64,000 nucleotides of DNA from an uncultured Propionivibrio sp. (GCF_963666255.1 NZ_OY762656.1:1178001-1242000); one strand, 5' to 3'; counted from the stretch's first letter, positions 48,994 to 57,667 are shown. Numbers and translations are program-made. Notes: a model not told the origin generated them from the sequence alone.

Positions 48994-49622
48994 AGCGATC
49001 GTTATTGTTGGTAGTGTGCGTCTTGCTGACGGCATGTGCGGCGCCGGCCAAGCGGGATATGAGCGCATTCATGGCGGCATCGCCGCGTTCGATTCTGGTG
49101 GTTCCTGTCGTCAATAAGACTCTCGACGTCGATGCGCCGAATTATGTGCTTTCGTCGCTGCCTGTCCCGATCGCGGAGAAGGGGTACTACGTATTCCCGG
49201 TCAATACGACCAAGTTCGTATTGGAGCAGGAAGGCTTGTACGAGGGCGAGCGCGTACGCGAAATGCCAGCGCCGGCACTGGCGAAGCTCTTTGATGCCGA
49301 CGCCATTTTGTATGTGACCATCGAAAGATGGGATGCACGGTACGTCGTTCTCAGCACGACGGTCACCGTCGACTTCGAATACAAGATGGTATCCAGGGAC
49401 GGCACGGTATTGTGGGAGGCAAGGCAGGCGATGCAATGGGCACCCCAGAACGACAGTTCAGGGCATCCGCTGGCAGTGTTGATCGGCGCCGTCGTCAAGG
49501 CGGCGATGGCTCGTGCAGCCCCGAACTACATGCCGCTCACTCAGCAGGCAAATCTCAGGGCCATCGTGCTTGGACCGACCGCGATTCCGGACGGCCCGTA
49601 TCGGCCGAAAACGGCGAAGTAG
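48990..49622 (+). CDS. DUF799 (GNA1162-type) lipoprotein
   Basis: 210 aa, GTG start overlapping the previous stop (GTGA), with GGAGGAAGG upstream. Lipobox LLTAC gives Cys16. Mature sequence has RSILVVPVVNKTLDVDAPNY and LFDADAILYVTIERWD, as in the neisserial surface antigen GNA1162, whose fold resembles the TolB N-terminal domain. Last gene of the lipoprotein operon. Confidence 0.87.
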   Translation: MKRSLLLVVCVLLTACAAPAKRDMSAFMAASPRSILVVPVVNKTLDVDAPNYVLSSLPVPIAEKGYYVFPVNTTKFVLEQEGLYEGERVREMPAPALAKLFDADAILYVTIERWDARYVVLSTTVTVDFEYKMVSRDGTVLWEARQAMQWAPQNDSSGHPLAVLIGAVVKAAMARAAPNYMPLTQQANLRAIVLGPTAIPDGPYRPKTAK

Positions 49623-49740
49623 GGGGCGGGTTAATCGCCGGTGCGGCGCAGATAACGCGGAATTTGACGAATCCGTTTGTCCTGACGCAGGAGATTGGCC
49701 AGCAGCCGGGTGATCAAACACTCCCGATAGAGATCGCGAT

Positions 49741-49780
49741 GTTCCCTCATGAACGGGCTTCCATCTGGAAGCCCGTTTTT
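49741..49780 (+). repeat. 40-nt repeat, copy B
   Basis: GTTCCCTCATGAAC followed by CGGGCTTCC-ATCT-GGAAGCCCG and T5. 37 of 40 identical to copy A at 47048-47087; the hairpin loop is inverted relative to copy A. The two copies bracket the lipoprotein operon in direct orientation. Confidence 0.9.
49753..49780 (+). terminator. Terminator of the lipoprotein operon
   Basis: ACGGGCTTCC, loop ATCT, GGAAGCCCGT and T-run. It lies 130 bp after the DUF799 stop. Confidence 0.9.
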
Positions 49781-50045
49781 CATGGAGCATGCGTTTCGAT
49801 TGTCCCCGGCGCATCGCCGTTGCTGCCCGCACATGTCGATTACCCGACACATGGGCGCCCGCTCGACGCTTCGTTCTTTCGCCGGCTATCCTGCGGTGAT
49901 AGATCTATGGCATAGTAGAAAATCGTGAATCACGATGCCGGCGCTGTGCGTTGGCAGCGAAAAAATAGAGAAAATACAAAGGGGTGGCGGAGCGTTCGGG
50001 AGACGCCGTCGCTCGCTGTTTGAATTGGAATTACAGGGAGATTCC

Positions 50046-51761
50046 ATGCAAATTCAGATCGCAAATGATCGCGAGTCCTTCGTGCGTCCTTTTCGCCTGG
50101 CGTTTTATGTCGGCGGCGTTGTTGCTGCGGCTTCGACGCTTCCGTTGGCATTCTTCGCGCTGTCGCAGAGCGGGGCGCCGGGCTATCAACTAAGTATCGC
50201 GGTGCTGGCATTTGCCGTGCTCGGCAGTGTCGGGAGCGCCTACGTCCTGTTGCGCAAGGTGCTCAAGCCCATCGCGGTGATCGGCGATGTTCTGGAAGGA
50301 GCCGCCTCCGGAGAAGGCGATCTCTCCAGGGATGCCGCCGGACTAGACGGCTCTTCGTATGCGCGGATCGGGACGTGCTATAACACCCTGATGGCCGCGC
50401 TGCGGCGTCTGATCGACATGATTCGCGCCCAGACGATACGGATCGCAACCGAATCGGTACAGCTCAAGCAAAACATCACTGCGGCGGTGACGTCAGCGGA
50501 GTCGCAGGAAGCGGCATCGCGGGATATCGCGAGTTCGTGTGCCGCCGTGACCGATACCGTCGTTCATGTCGCACAACAGGTCGAGACGCTGAACCAGCGC
50601 GCCGCAGAGCATCTTGCCGCCGCCAAGCAGTCGGAAACAGAGTTGAACGAACTGGTCGGGGATATCCACACGATCAATGAACGACAGCAGACCTTCCGCG
50701 TCACCGTCGAATCGCTTTCGAAGCATGCTCACGACATCAGCCAGATCATCCAGCTGATTCAGGATATCTCCGATCAGACCAATTTGCTGGCGCTGAACGC
50801 CGCGATCGAAGCAGCGCGGGCGGGCGAGCAGGGGCGCGGGTTCGCGGTGGTTGCCGACGAGGTCAGAAAACTTGCCGAGCGCGCCAAGAGCGCTGCCGGA
50901 ACGATTACCGCCAGTGCCCACGAAATGACGGCGTTGTCCGATAACACCATGGAGGTCACGCGTCAGGTCTGCCAGGATACGCAGCATGCGCGCGAGGCGG
51001 TCCAGCGGGCGTCGGCGAGTTTCAGCAGCATCGTCGAGAACTTCAATGCCACCTCGGATGGTCTGTGTTCGATGGCCGAGGCCGCGCACGAACTCGAGAC
51101 GGCTAACCTCGGCATTCTCGACCGCGCCAAGGAAATCGACGCGCTTTCCAGCGACATGGGCGGGAGAATGCGAGCTTCCCTGGCGTCGGCAAACGCCTTG
51201 AGTGCGTCGACCGAAGGCATCCTCGCCTCCGGTGCGCGCTTCCGGCTCGGTTACGGAAAGTTCGAACAGGTGCTCGGACAGTGTTATGCGTATCGCGACC
51301 GGATTCAGACCTTGCTTCAGTCGTATGCCGATCGCGGCATCAACGTGTTCGACCAAAACTACCGGCAGATTCCGGGGATAACGCCGCCCAAGTATGAAAC
51401 CGACTATGACAAGGCGGTGGAGAAGGATCTGCAGGATGTCTATGAAGAAATTCTGACGACGATTCCCGGCGCGGTTTCACTGATTGCCGTCGACACCAAG
51501 GGCTACGCGCCGACGCATTGCCGGAAGTTCTCTGTCCAGACCGGCAACCCGGAGAACGATGTCGCATTCAGTCGGCACAAGCGTATCTTCAGTGATCCGG
51601 TTGGCATACGGTCGGCGCAGAACACCGATGCTTTCTGTGCGCAAACCTACAGCCAGGCCGGCACGGGCCGTGTGCTGACCGAGATCGGCACGCCGATCTA
51701 CGTCAAAGGGCGCCACTGGGGCGGCCTGCGCATCAATGTCGATCCGAAAGTGCTGATCTGA
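50046..51761 (+). CDS. Methyl-accepting chemotaxis protein with C-terminal sensor-like domain
   Basis: 571 aa from the ATG at 50046 (AGGGAG upstream). Two N-terminal TM segments (about 20-65) with almost no periplasmic loop, a HAMP-like linker, then the signalling domain with the conserved tip [20 protein letters not shown] and [18 protein letters not shown]. After it lies an extra domain of about 170 residues ([20 protein letters not shown] to the end) that resembles a Cache/PAS-type sensor placed C-terminally. The signal is therefore probably sensed in the cytoplasm. Confidence 0.87.
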   Translation: MQIQIANDRESFVRPFRLAFYVGGVVAAASTLPLAFFALSQSGAPGYQLSIAVLAFAVLGSVGSAYVLLRKVLKPIAVIGDVLEGAASGEGDLSRDAAGLDGSSYARIGTCYNTLMAALRRLIDMIRAQTIRIATESVQLKQNITAAVTSAESQEAASRDIASSCAAVTDTVVHVAQQVETLNQRAAEHLAAAKQSETELNELVGDIHTINERQQTFRVTVESLSKHAHDISQIIQLIQDISDQTNLLALNAAIEAARAGEQGRGFAVVADEVRKLAERAKSAAGTITASAHEMTALSDNTMEVTRQVCQDTQHAREAVQRASASFSSIVENFNATSDGLCSMAEAAHELETANLGILDRAKEIDALSSDMGGRMRASLASANALSASTEGILASGARFRLGYGKFEQVLGQCYAYRDRIQTLLQSYADRGINVFDQNYRQIPGITPPKYETDYDKAVEKDLQDVYEEILTTIPGAVSLIAVDTKGYAPTHCRKFSVQTGNPENDVAFSRHKRIFSDPVGIRSAQNTDAFCAQTYSQAGTGRVLTEIGTPIYVKGRHWGGLRINVDPKVLI

Positions 51762-51850
51762 GCGTGTCGCGGGACCTGCCGCCGCCCTGACAACCGGAGT
51801 GGCGGTGAGCCCCCGGTGCTTCAACCGGACGTCATTGCGGACCGGGCGAT

Positions 51851-51882
51851 AAAAAAACGGCAGCGGGAAACCCGCTGCCGTT
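51851..51882 (-). terminator. Terminator of the porin gene
   Basis: Minus strand AACGGCAGCGGG, loop TTT, CCCGCTGCCGTT followed by T5 or more. It can also act weakly on rightward transcripts from the chemoreceptor gene. Confidence 0.93.
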
Positions 51883-51907
51883 GTTCTTTGCGAAGCTGAT
51901 GCGCCGA

Positions 51908-53236
51908 TCAGAACAGGTTGTAGCGGAACGTTGCGTTGATGCGGTTCTGCGTACCCTTGTCGTGGGCGAAGGTGGTGCGCTGGCCGTAGGCGTACTCGAG
52001 GCCGACTTCGGCATTCTTGGCAACGGTCCAGAAGGTGTTGATCATGGCCTCGTTGATCTTCTGGTTGACGTCGGTCTGGGCTTCCAGCGCCGCATTTCCG
52101 GAGAAGCGGGTGTAGGCATAGATCACGTTCGACCGGACCGTCGGCGCCCACACGTGGGTCAGGCCGACGTGGCCGCCGACCGTCTTCCACAGGTCGATGC
52201 CGGTGCCATTTTCGTAGGCGCTCTGGACGAGCGAGTTGAGCATGTATCGGCCGATCCCGTTACCGCCCTTCACCTGCGCCACGATCGTATCGTTGGCGCC
52301 GAGCTTCAGGCTGCCGCCGACGCCGAGACCCAGCGCGCTCTTGGTGTGCTGCTCGTTACGATATTGCTGGTAGATGGTGCTCGCCGACACATGGCCCCAG
52401 TTGCCCTTGGTGGTGAAGCGGGCAGTGACGTCTGGCGTGCGATCGAAATTCGTCGACGTGTTGCCAGAAGAGTAGCTTGCCGGGTTTTCCACGGCGACCG
52501 CCAGAGAGGACGAGGCGTTGATCGGCTGCGTGTAGCGGACTTGCGGCTGGCGAACGAAAGTCTGCGTGCCGACGCCGTTGTAATCGACGGAGTCGACGAA
52601 CGAATCCATGTCGGAGAAGTTCGACCAGGTCTGGCCGACGAGGAAGCGGCCGACCGTACCGTAGGCGTGGCGCAGACGGAACAGTTGCGAGTTCGTCAGG
52701 AGTTCGCCAGCGTGGTCGTTCGGTGCATTGAAGTCGGCTTCGATCTTGGTGCCGATCGGGCCGATATCGCTGGCCGTGCTTGTTTCGATGCCCAGGCGCG
52801 AGGTACGGGCGGTCATGTAGAGCTGACCCTTACGCTGGCCGTCGGCCGACTTGTTGAGCGGCTGGGAAGAGATCATGCTGGACCAGTCGCCGCTGTCCTT
52901 GGTGTCGCTGTTCTTGCCGCGCATGTCATACGTGCCGTCCGTCTGGACATAGCCATAGACGCGCAGCGAGGTGTTGGTGCCCGGCACTTTGATCGAGTTG
53001 GGCAGATCGCCGGTGGTCACCACGTTGGCGGGGATGGCAGCCGGTGCTGCGGCGGGCGCGGCGGCGGGCGCAGCAGCCGGCGCGGCGGCCTTCTGTGCTT
53101 CGAGTTGTTCGACGCGGGCAAGCAGTTTCTGAACGGCCGCGCGGAGTTCTTCCACTTCACCGGCAAAGACCGGCGCGGTGGCGGTAATCATGCCCACTGC
53201 GGACATCGCAAGGACAATGGTTTTTACGTTTGTCAT
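51908..53236 (-). CDS. DcaP-like trimeric outer-membrane porin
   Basis: 442 aa. Signal peptide to about residue 25 (APVFA-GEV), then a short coiled coil (EVEELRAAVQKLLARVEQLE) and an Ala-Pro repeat linker (APAA four times), followed by a beta-barrel with alternating hydrophobic strands ending in the terminal Phe (FRYNLF), as required for outer-membrane insertion. The N-terminal coiled coil is characteristic of DcaP-type porins, which favour dicarboxylates or other anions. Substrate unknown. Confidence 0.85.
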   Translation of the reverse strand: MTNVKTIVLAMSAVGMITATAPVFAGEVEELRAAVQKLLARVEQLEAQKAAAPAAAPAAAPAAAPAAIPANVVTTGDLPNSIKVPGTNTSLRVYGYVQTDGTYDMRGKNSDTKDSGDWSSMISSQPLNKSADGQRKGQLYMTARTSRLGIETSTASDIGPIGTKIEADFNAPNDHAGELLTNSQLFRLRHAYGTVGRFLVGQTWSNFSDMDSFVDSVDYNGVGTQTFVRQPQVRYTQPINASSSLAVAVENPASYSSGNTSTNFDRTPDVTARFTTKGNWGHVSASTIYQQYRNEQHTKSALGLGVGGSLKLGANDTIVAQVKGGNGIGRYMLNSLVQSAYENGTGIDLWKTVGGHVGLTHVWAPTVRSNVIYAYTRFSGNAALEAQTDVNQKINEAMINTFWTVAKNAEVGLEYAYGQRTTFAHDKGTQNRINATFRYNLF

Positions 53237-53416
53237 GACGTTTGATTCCTGATATCAAAGTGATGGTTAAAACAAAACGGCGATCAGCAGTCTCGTGTTT
53301 TCAAGACGGCCAACCGCCCTCCCGGACATGGTGCAACTGCAAATCGATCAAGAGGTTGGGCGCGCCGAACGACGCGCCCGGATGGCAAGCGCGTGTCGTA
53401 CCCCCCCACTAAAATG

Positions 53417-53441
53417 AAAAAGGCCCGCATCGCTGCGAGCC
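53417..53441 (-). terminator. Probable leftward terminator (end of nif transcript)
   Basis: Minus strand GGCTCGCA, loop GCGA, TGCGGGCC followed by T5. One mismatch in an 8-bp stem. It is 336 bp past the last nif-operon gene and upstream of the porin. Confidence 0.6.
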
Positions 53442-53478
53442 CCGACATTGCCAATACTGGTGGGTAGAAACGCAAAAA

Positions 53479-53501
53479 GTTGATTATATATTAAAATCAA
53501 C
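53479..53501. promoter_or_regulatory. AT-rich inverted repeat upstream of the porin
   Basis: GTTGATT and AATCAAC around ATATATTAA: perfect 7-bp arms, 9-bp spacer, in the most AT-rich part of the window. The half-sites look like FNR/CRP-type TTGAT but the spacing (11 between TTGAT and ATCAA) is wrong for FNR. Possibly an operator or an UP-like element for the porin. Confidence 0.4.
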
Positions 53502-53776
53502 TACCTATAAACATCCAATATTGGAAAAGGGTACAGTTTACCGAAACCGGAACAATCGGGCCAGATTTCCGGCCGGCGCAGGTTTAAGGCACGTCCCTTA
53601 GTGTCGTTTTTCGGTCATTGCACATCGGGCCGGCGTTGTCGCCGTATCGCTGTCCGCCGCATTCCGGCCCATACCGGCACTGCCACCGGGCGGCTGTGCA
53701 AGGAAAGCGCCGGTCGACACCGGATCGCCACGCCGCCGGCAGGCGATTGCGATCGCGATGCCGAACGTGGGTGTTT

Positions 53777-54781
53777 TCAGAAACCGAACGGCCGGTGCAG
53801 CCAGTTCCGGAGTACTTTGACGTCGCGCTCCGGCAAATAGGCGAAGCCGTCCTGCACGTCATCGATGACGGCGTAGGCGACGGCTTGCGGCACGCTCTTG
53901 GTTGTCAGCATGTGGAAGAACCAGGCCATCGGATAGCCCGCCTGTCGGTCGAATTGCTGCAATGCCTCGGCAAGTGCCAGGCCCTTGGCCCCGTAGGCAC
54001 TGACGAATTTCGGCGACGGGCCGTTCAGGGCGGCGACCGGTGTCGCCTGCTGGATGGACTGGCGATAACGGTCAAGGTACTCGCGCACCGCGAGGACCCA
54101 ATGATTGCTGAAATGCGTGGTCTGACCGGCGCTGCTCGCCTGCCAGGCATCGAAGAAGCGATGAACGGATTGGGGCTCGGGCTTGTTTCCGGCGATGCGC
54201 CTGAGCAGGTCGGAAACGTTGGTGATTCGGCGCAGCGCATAGAACGGCAACGAAACCGGCTCGTTCGTCGTGGCCTCGGCAACTGCAGAGTGCGGCAAAA
54301 TTTCCGAGTTTCCTGAATCCGGCGCCTCGAAGAGTTCTTCGAGGCTGCCCGGCACATGCCCTTCGAACAGCACATGACTGACCGTTTCTTGTAACTCCTC
54401 GATCTCGATCTGAATGAAATCCGTCGCCTGCGGGCCGGTCACGGCCACCAGATAGTGCGTCCGCCCGAGCAACCGGGTCGCGCGCAAACCGGATCCGGCA
54501 TAGGCGTCATAGAGCGCGCGCAGGTCGTCCCCGTGCTTCGCCAACTCGGATTCCCCCCATTGAGAGAGATCGTCGGCGACATGCTGACCGGTGACGTCGA
54601 TCACCCCGCCGAGCCGGTACCAGCCGCCGCGCGTCAGCACATCGCGGAAAGCGCGATCCGGCGCAATCGCCGACAATTCGCGTGCCAGGCCAGAAGCACC
54701 GATGGATACCGGCAGCCGGACACACAGACTGCGGACGGCGGCGTCGAAATCAAGCGTTTGCGTGGACAAGAGAGCGGTCAT
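53777..54781 (-). CDS. Uncharacterised protein at the end of the nif operon
   Basis: 334 aa, soluble, no signal peptide or TM. No Cys cluster or nucleotide-binding motif is visible. Beginning MTALLSTQTLDFDAAVRSL; the N-terminal half contains ALRATRLLGRTHYLVAV-like alpha/beta sequence and the C-terminal half is helical (YGAKGLALAEALQQFDRQAG). Only 17 bp after nafY in the same direction, so very likely NifA-regulated. I do not recognise the family; a role in cofactor or nitrogenase maturation is guessed from position only. Confidence 0.75.
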   Translation of the reverse strand: MTALLSTQTLDFDAAVRSLCVRLPVSIGASGLARELSAIAPDRAFRDVLTRGGWYRLGGVIDVTGQHVADDLSQWGESELAKHGDDLRALYDAYAGSGLRATRLLGRTHYLVAVTGPQATDFIQIEIEELQETVSHVLFEGHVPGSLEELFEAPDSGNSEILPHSAVAEATTNEPVSLPFYALRRITNVSDLLRRIAGNKPEPQSVHRFFDAWQASSAGQTTHFSNHWVLAVREYLDRYRQSIQQATPVAALNGPSPKFVSAYGAKGLALAEALQQFDRQAGYPMAWFFHMLTTKSVPQAVAYAVIDDVQDGFAYLPERDVKVLRNWLHRPFGF

Positions 54782-54798
54782 CGTTCAATCCTGAATCG

Positions 54799-55512
54799 TC
54801 ATGCGTTGTCTGTTGCGGCGAATTTCTCCAGCGACTGTGCCGGCACCCCCATGACCCGTGCCAGCCAGGGCGGCGGATGGCGCAGGGAATTCTGCAGACG
54901 GGCGACGACGGCGCGCGCCGATTCCGGTCTCGGGATCTTGACCGGATGCACGCAGGCCCGCACCACCTTGGCCGCCGCCGGTCCACCGATCGACTGGACG
55001 AAGACAACGTCGCAGTCGGCGATCAGCGCTGCGCGCGCCGCGTTGCGGTCTTCGGTATGATCGGCTTCGAGCGTCGGGCGGATGGCGATCAGGCGCGATT
55101 CGGCCGGCGACAGTTGGTAAATGAGAAAGCGTTCGCAGGAGCCAAAATGTCCGTCGAGTACCTCGCCGGTATTTGAAGCGCAGGCGGCGCGGATTGAACC
55201 CGGCATGTCGCCGTCGGCGTGGCTGTCGAGCGGCGGCAATTCGCTGAAAGCCAGATCTTCGCCCCACAGCAATCGCGCGACATGCTTGAGTTTCTCCGGT
55301 TCGACGCCGACCGCGCAGTCCTTTTCGGCATGATTGCCGGCGAGAATCTCGCGCAGATCGGTCACGGTAATCGCTGCCAGTCGCGTCTCCGTCAGCGGCA
55401 GGCCGAGACGATCGCCGACCGCCTGGGCGAACGCTGCGGCGCCGATGCCGTCGAGTTCTCTGGCAGCCATGCCGAGGCGCAGCGCGGCTTCACGGGTGAT
55501 TTGTGCGGTCAT
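54799..55512 (-). CDS. nafY: NafY/NifX-family FeMo-cofactor carrier protein
   Basis: 237 aa. An N-terminal helical domain (about 1-95, REAALRLGMAARELDGIGAA) precedes a NifX/NifY-type dinitrogenase-cofactor domain (about 100-215: IRAACASNTGEVLDGHFGSC, CDVVFVQSIGGPAAAKVV). The two-domain layout and length match NafY, which holds FeMo-co and apo-dinitrogenase during assembly. NifY is the alternative name. Confidence 0.85.
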   Translation of the reverse strand: MTAQITREAALRLGMAARELDGIGAAAFAQAVGDRLGLPLTETRLAAITVTDLREILAGNHAEKDCAVGVEPEKLKHVARLLWGEDLAFSELPPLDSHADGDMPGSIRAACASNTGEVLDGHFGSCERFLIYQLSPAESRLIAIRPTLEADHTEDRNAARAALIADCDVVFVQSIGGPAAAKVVRACVHPVKIPRPESARAVVARLQNSLRHPPPWLARVMGVPAQSLEKFAATDNA

Positions 55513-55535
55513 AACACTTCTCCAGCAAATCGCTT

Positions 55536-55561
55536 GTCATTGCGGCGTTCGCCGCAATGAC
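55536..55561. repeat. Palindromic REP-like element between ferredoxin and nafY
   Basis: GTCATTGCGGCG and CGCCGCAATGAC around TT: perfect 12-bp arms. The core GTCATTGCGGC/GCCGCAATGAC recurs at 56045-56074. No U-tract, so it is not a standard terminator; it may stabilise or process the nif mRNA. Confidence 0.8.
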
Positions 55562-55571
55562 AGTCATGAGG

Positions 55572-55769
55572 TCAGGCGTAAACGATGCAGGTGTCGCCGC
55601 CCGGACAGGTATCCTGGCACTTCGGCGAATCGGCCTCGTCGTCGCATTCGGTGCAGGTGTCCTTGTTGATCTTGAAGATGCCGCCCTTCTCGACAATCGA
55701 CTTGGTCGGGCAGACCGTCACGCAGTCGCCGCAGGAGGTGCATTCGGATTGCGTAATTTTCATTGCCAT
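55572..55769 (-). CDS. 2[4Fe-4S] ferredoxin, nif-linked
   Basis: 65 aa. Cysteines C10-X2-C13-X2-C16-X3-C20-Pro and C39-X2-C42-X8-C51-X3-C55, the long-loop pattern of Allochromatium-type and FdxN-type ferredoxins. Likely electron donor to nitrogenase or to cofactor assembly. 26 bp downstream of nifT. Confidence 0.9.
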   Translation of the reverse strand: MAMKITQSECTSCGDCVTVCPTKSIVEKGGIFKINKDTCTECDDEADSPKCQDTCPGGDTCIVYA

Positions 55770-55795
55770 GATGTTTCTCCTTTCAGTTCAACGAT

Positions 55796-56017
55796 TCATT
55801 CGACACCGTCGATACGCCTGGCGCGCACGGAGTACGGCAGGCGTGCCGGTGCGGTCTGCGGTTCGATGTAGTAGAGACCGCCGTTGCCGAGCTTGATCTC
55901 GCCGCCCCATTTCTCCGGCGAATCGAACTCGATCGAGACAATCGAATCCTCGATGTCGCGCTTGGGCATGTAGAACACGTAGCCGCGGTCGCCCTTGCGG
56001 ATCATGATGTTGGCCAT
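55796..56017 (-). CDS. nifT: NifT/FixU family protein
   Basis: 73 aa with the family start MANIMIRKGDRGYVFYMPKR and KWGGEIKLGNGGLYYIEP. Small protein of unknown function found just after nifK in many diazotrophs. Confidence 0.93.
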   Translation of the reverse strand: MANIMIRKGDRGYVFYMPKRDIEDSIVSIEFDSPEKWGGEIKLGNGGLYYIEPQTAPARLPYSVRARRIDGVE

Positions 56018-56044
56018 CTCAGTTCCCCTTTGGCTGGCAAGACG

Positions 56045-56074
56045 CCGTCATTGCGGCGCAGGCCGCAATGACGG
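56045..56074. repeat. Palindromic REP-like element between nifK and nifT
   Basis: CCGTCATTGCGGC and GCCGCAATGACGG around GCAG: perfect 13-bp arms. Shares its core with 55536-55561. It sits 27 bp past the nifK stop, where a 3' barrier could keep nifHDK message more abundant than the distal genes. Confidence 0.8.
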
Positions 56075-56101
56075 ACGTATCGGCGCTTCGTTCCGAGGTC
56101 A

Positions 56102-57667
56102 CTAGCGCACCAGGTCGAAGTTGTAGTCGGTCTTGCCGAGCAGCTTGGTCTGCTCGTCGAGACGGTCGAGTACGGCGTTGGTCAGCGTCGTCAGGATGTA
56201 CATGCCGCCTTCATAGCCGAGGGTGGTCATGCGGTGCAGGTGATGCCGGTCGAATATTGGGAAGCCCATGCGGATAAGCGGTACCTCGAATTCCGGTCCC
56301 TTGTGCAGTGTGTCGCGCTGGATGAACTTGCCGAGGCTGCTGCCGATGACGAAATCCGGCTTGTCGGTGAAGCAGAGGCTGCGCAGGTGCCACAGGTCGC
56401 ATCCCGGATAGAGTTTGGCGTGAATGCCGTAGGGCGATTCCTCGAGCATTTTCTTCATCGCCTTTTCCCAACGCTTGTTGCTGTTGTTGCAGACGATGTG
56501 CGTCGGTTCGATGCCTAGTTCGAGCATGAACTTGACGAGGCCCATGACGAAATCCGGATCGCCGAATACCGCCATTTTCTTGCCGTGCAGCCACTGGTGC
56601 GAGTCGGTCATCATATCGATGAGGCGGCCGCGTTCCTTGGTGATCGACGCCGGAACTGCCTTGCCGGTGACTTCGGAAACCTTCATCAGGAACGCGTCGG
56701 TCCATTCGACGCCCATCGGGATGCTGAGTTTCGGGACCTCGTGGTTCCAGGTGCTCTCGATGTACTTCTTCGACTTTTCCAGCGTCGTCGATTGCAGCAG
56801 GAAGGTGGTGATCGCGTTGGGCGCGTCCTTGACCTCGTCGATCGTCGTGCCGCCGGCGTACATCGCGTATTCGCCGGTTGCCGGCGTGTCGAGGACTTCT
56901 TCGGGGTCGCAGAGATAACTGTAATCGACGCCCATCTCGGTCAGGTAGCGCTTGATCACGCGGTAGTTGCCGAGGTAGGTCTCGAAGCCCGGCACGATGT
57001 TGATCTTGCCGTTCGTGCCCGGCGCCTTGCCTTCCATTTCCTTGAGGGTGAAATACTTGGCGACGCCTTCAAACATGTTATCCCAGCCGGTGATGTGCGA
57101 GCCGACGAAGGACGGTGTGTTGGCGTAGGGGATCGGGAAGTCCTTGTCGACGTAGCCTTCCTTACGCGCGTTGCCGATGAAGGCGCCAAGGTCGTCGCCG
57201 ATGACTTCGGCGATGCAGGTGGTGCACACTGCGATCATCTTGGCGTCATAAAGCTTGGTCGCGTTCTGCAGGCCTTCATGCACGTTCTTCTGGCCGCCGA
57301 ACACCGCCGCGTCTTCGGTCATCGAGTCGGCGATGAAGGCGATCGGTTCCTTGAAATGGCGGTTGAAGTAGGTGCGGAAGTACGCCACGCAGCCTTGCGA
57401 ACCGTGGATGTAGACCATCGTCTTTTCGAAGCCGAGGCCGCACAGCGCCGCGCCGAGCGGCTGGCAGGCCTTGGCCGCATTGACCGTCAGCGCTTCGCGT
57501 TTGAAGTTGAGATCCTGGTACTCCTGAGTGGTCGTCCACTCGAACACTTCCTGTACCTTTTCCTTCGGATGGCGCTCTTCGTAAGCGCGCTTGCTCTCGA
57601 AGATGTTCTGATACTCCGGCTCGGCGAAGAGCGGAAAACAGGGTTTGATTTTGTCAGCGACTTGCAT
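56102..57667 (-). CDS. nifK: Nitrogenase MoFe protein beta chain
   Basis: 521 aa. The ATG at 57667 is chosen because AAGGAG lies 6 nt before it; an ATG at 57673 abuts that site. P-cluster cysteines occur in AKACQPLGAALCGLGF, HGSQGCVAYFRTYF and VCTTCIAEVIGDD. Pairs with NifD to hold the P-cluster. Length equals the usual 520-523 of group I Mo-nitrogenase. Confidence 0.97.
   Translation of the reverse strand: MQVADKIKPCFPLFAEPEYQNIFESKRAYEERHPKEKVQEVFEWTTTQEYQDLNFKREALTVNAAKACQPLGAALCGLGFEKTMVYIHGSQGCVAYFRTYFNRHFKEPIAFIADSMTEDAAVFGGQKNVHEGLQNATKLYDAKMIAVCTTCIAEVIGDDLGAFIGNARKEGYVDKDFPIPYANTPSFVGSHITGWDNMFEGVAKYFTLKEMEGKAPGTNGKINIVPGFETYLGNYRVIKRYLTEMGVDYSYLCDPEEVLDTPATGEYAMYAGGTTIDEVKDAPNAITTFLLQSTTLEKSKKYIESTWNHEVPKLSIPMGVEWTDAFLMKVSEVTGKAVPASITKERGRLIDMMTDSHQWLHGKKMAVFGDPDFVMGLVKFMLELGIEPTHIVCNNSNKRWEKAMKKMLEESPYGIHAKLYPGCDLWHLRSLCFTDKPDFVIGSSLGKFIQRDTLHKGPEFEVPLIRMGFPIFDRHHLHRMTTLGYEGGMYILTTLTNAVLDRLDEQTKLLGKTDYNFDLVR

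Larger units (their letters stand above)
49623..50045 (+). other. Intergenic region before the chemoreceptor gene
   Basis: About 420 bp. It holds the terminator repeat at 49741-49780 and then AT-richer DNA with no consensus sigma-28 promoter that I can see (no TAAA-N15-GCCGATAA). No convincing gene on either strand. Confidence 0.55.
53237..53776. other. Intergenic region between porin and nif operon end
   Basis: 540 bp with no convincing gene. It contains a leftward terminator-like hairpin (53417-53441), an AT-rich block with an inverted repeat (53479-53501), and the related 10-mers CCAATACTGG (53451-53460) and palindromic CCAATATTGG (53515-53524). AGGAA precedes the porin ATG. It probably holds the nif operon terminator and the porin promoter. 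Confidence 0.6.

Noticed and set aside
51908-53236. Ala-Pro repeat in the porin as a genomic tandem repeat or CRISPR-like array
   Set aside because: It is a short coding low-complexity linker (four APAA units) with no spacers.
53479-53501. FNR box upstream of the porin
   Set aside because: TTGAT and ATCAA halves are 11 bp apart; FNR requires 4.
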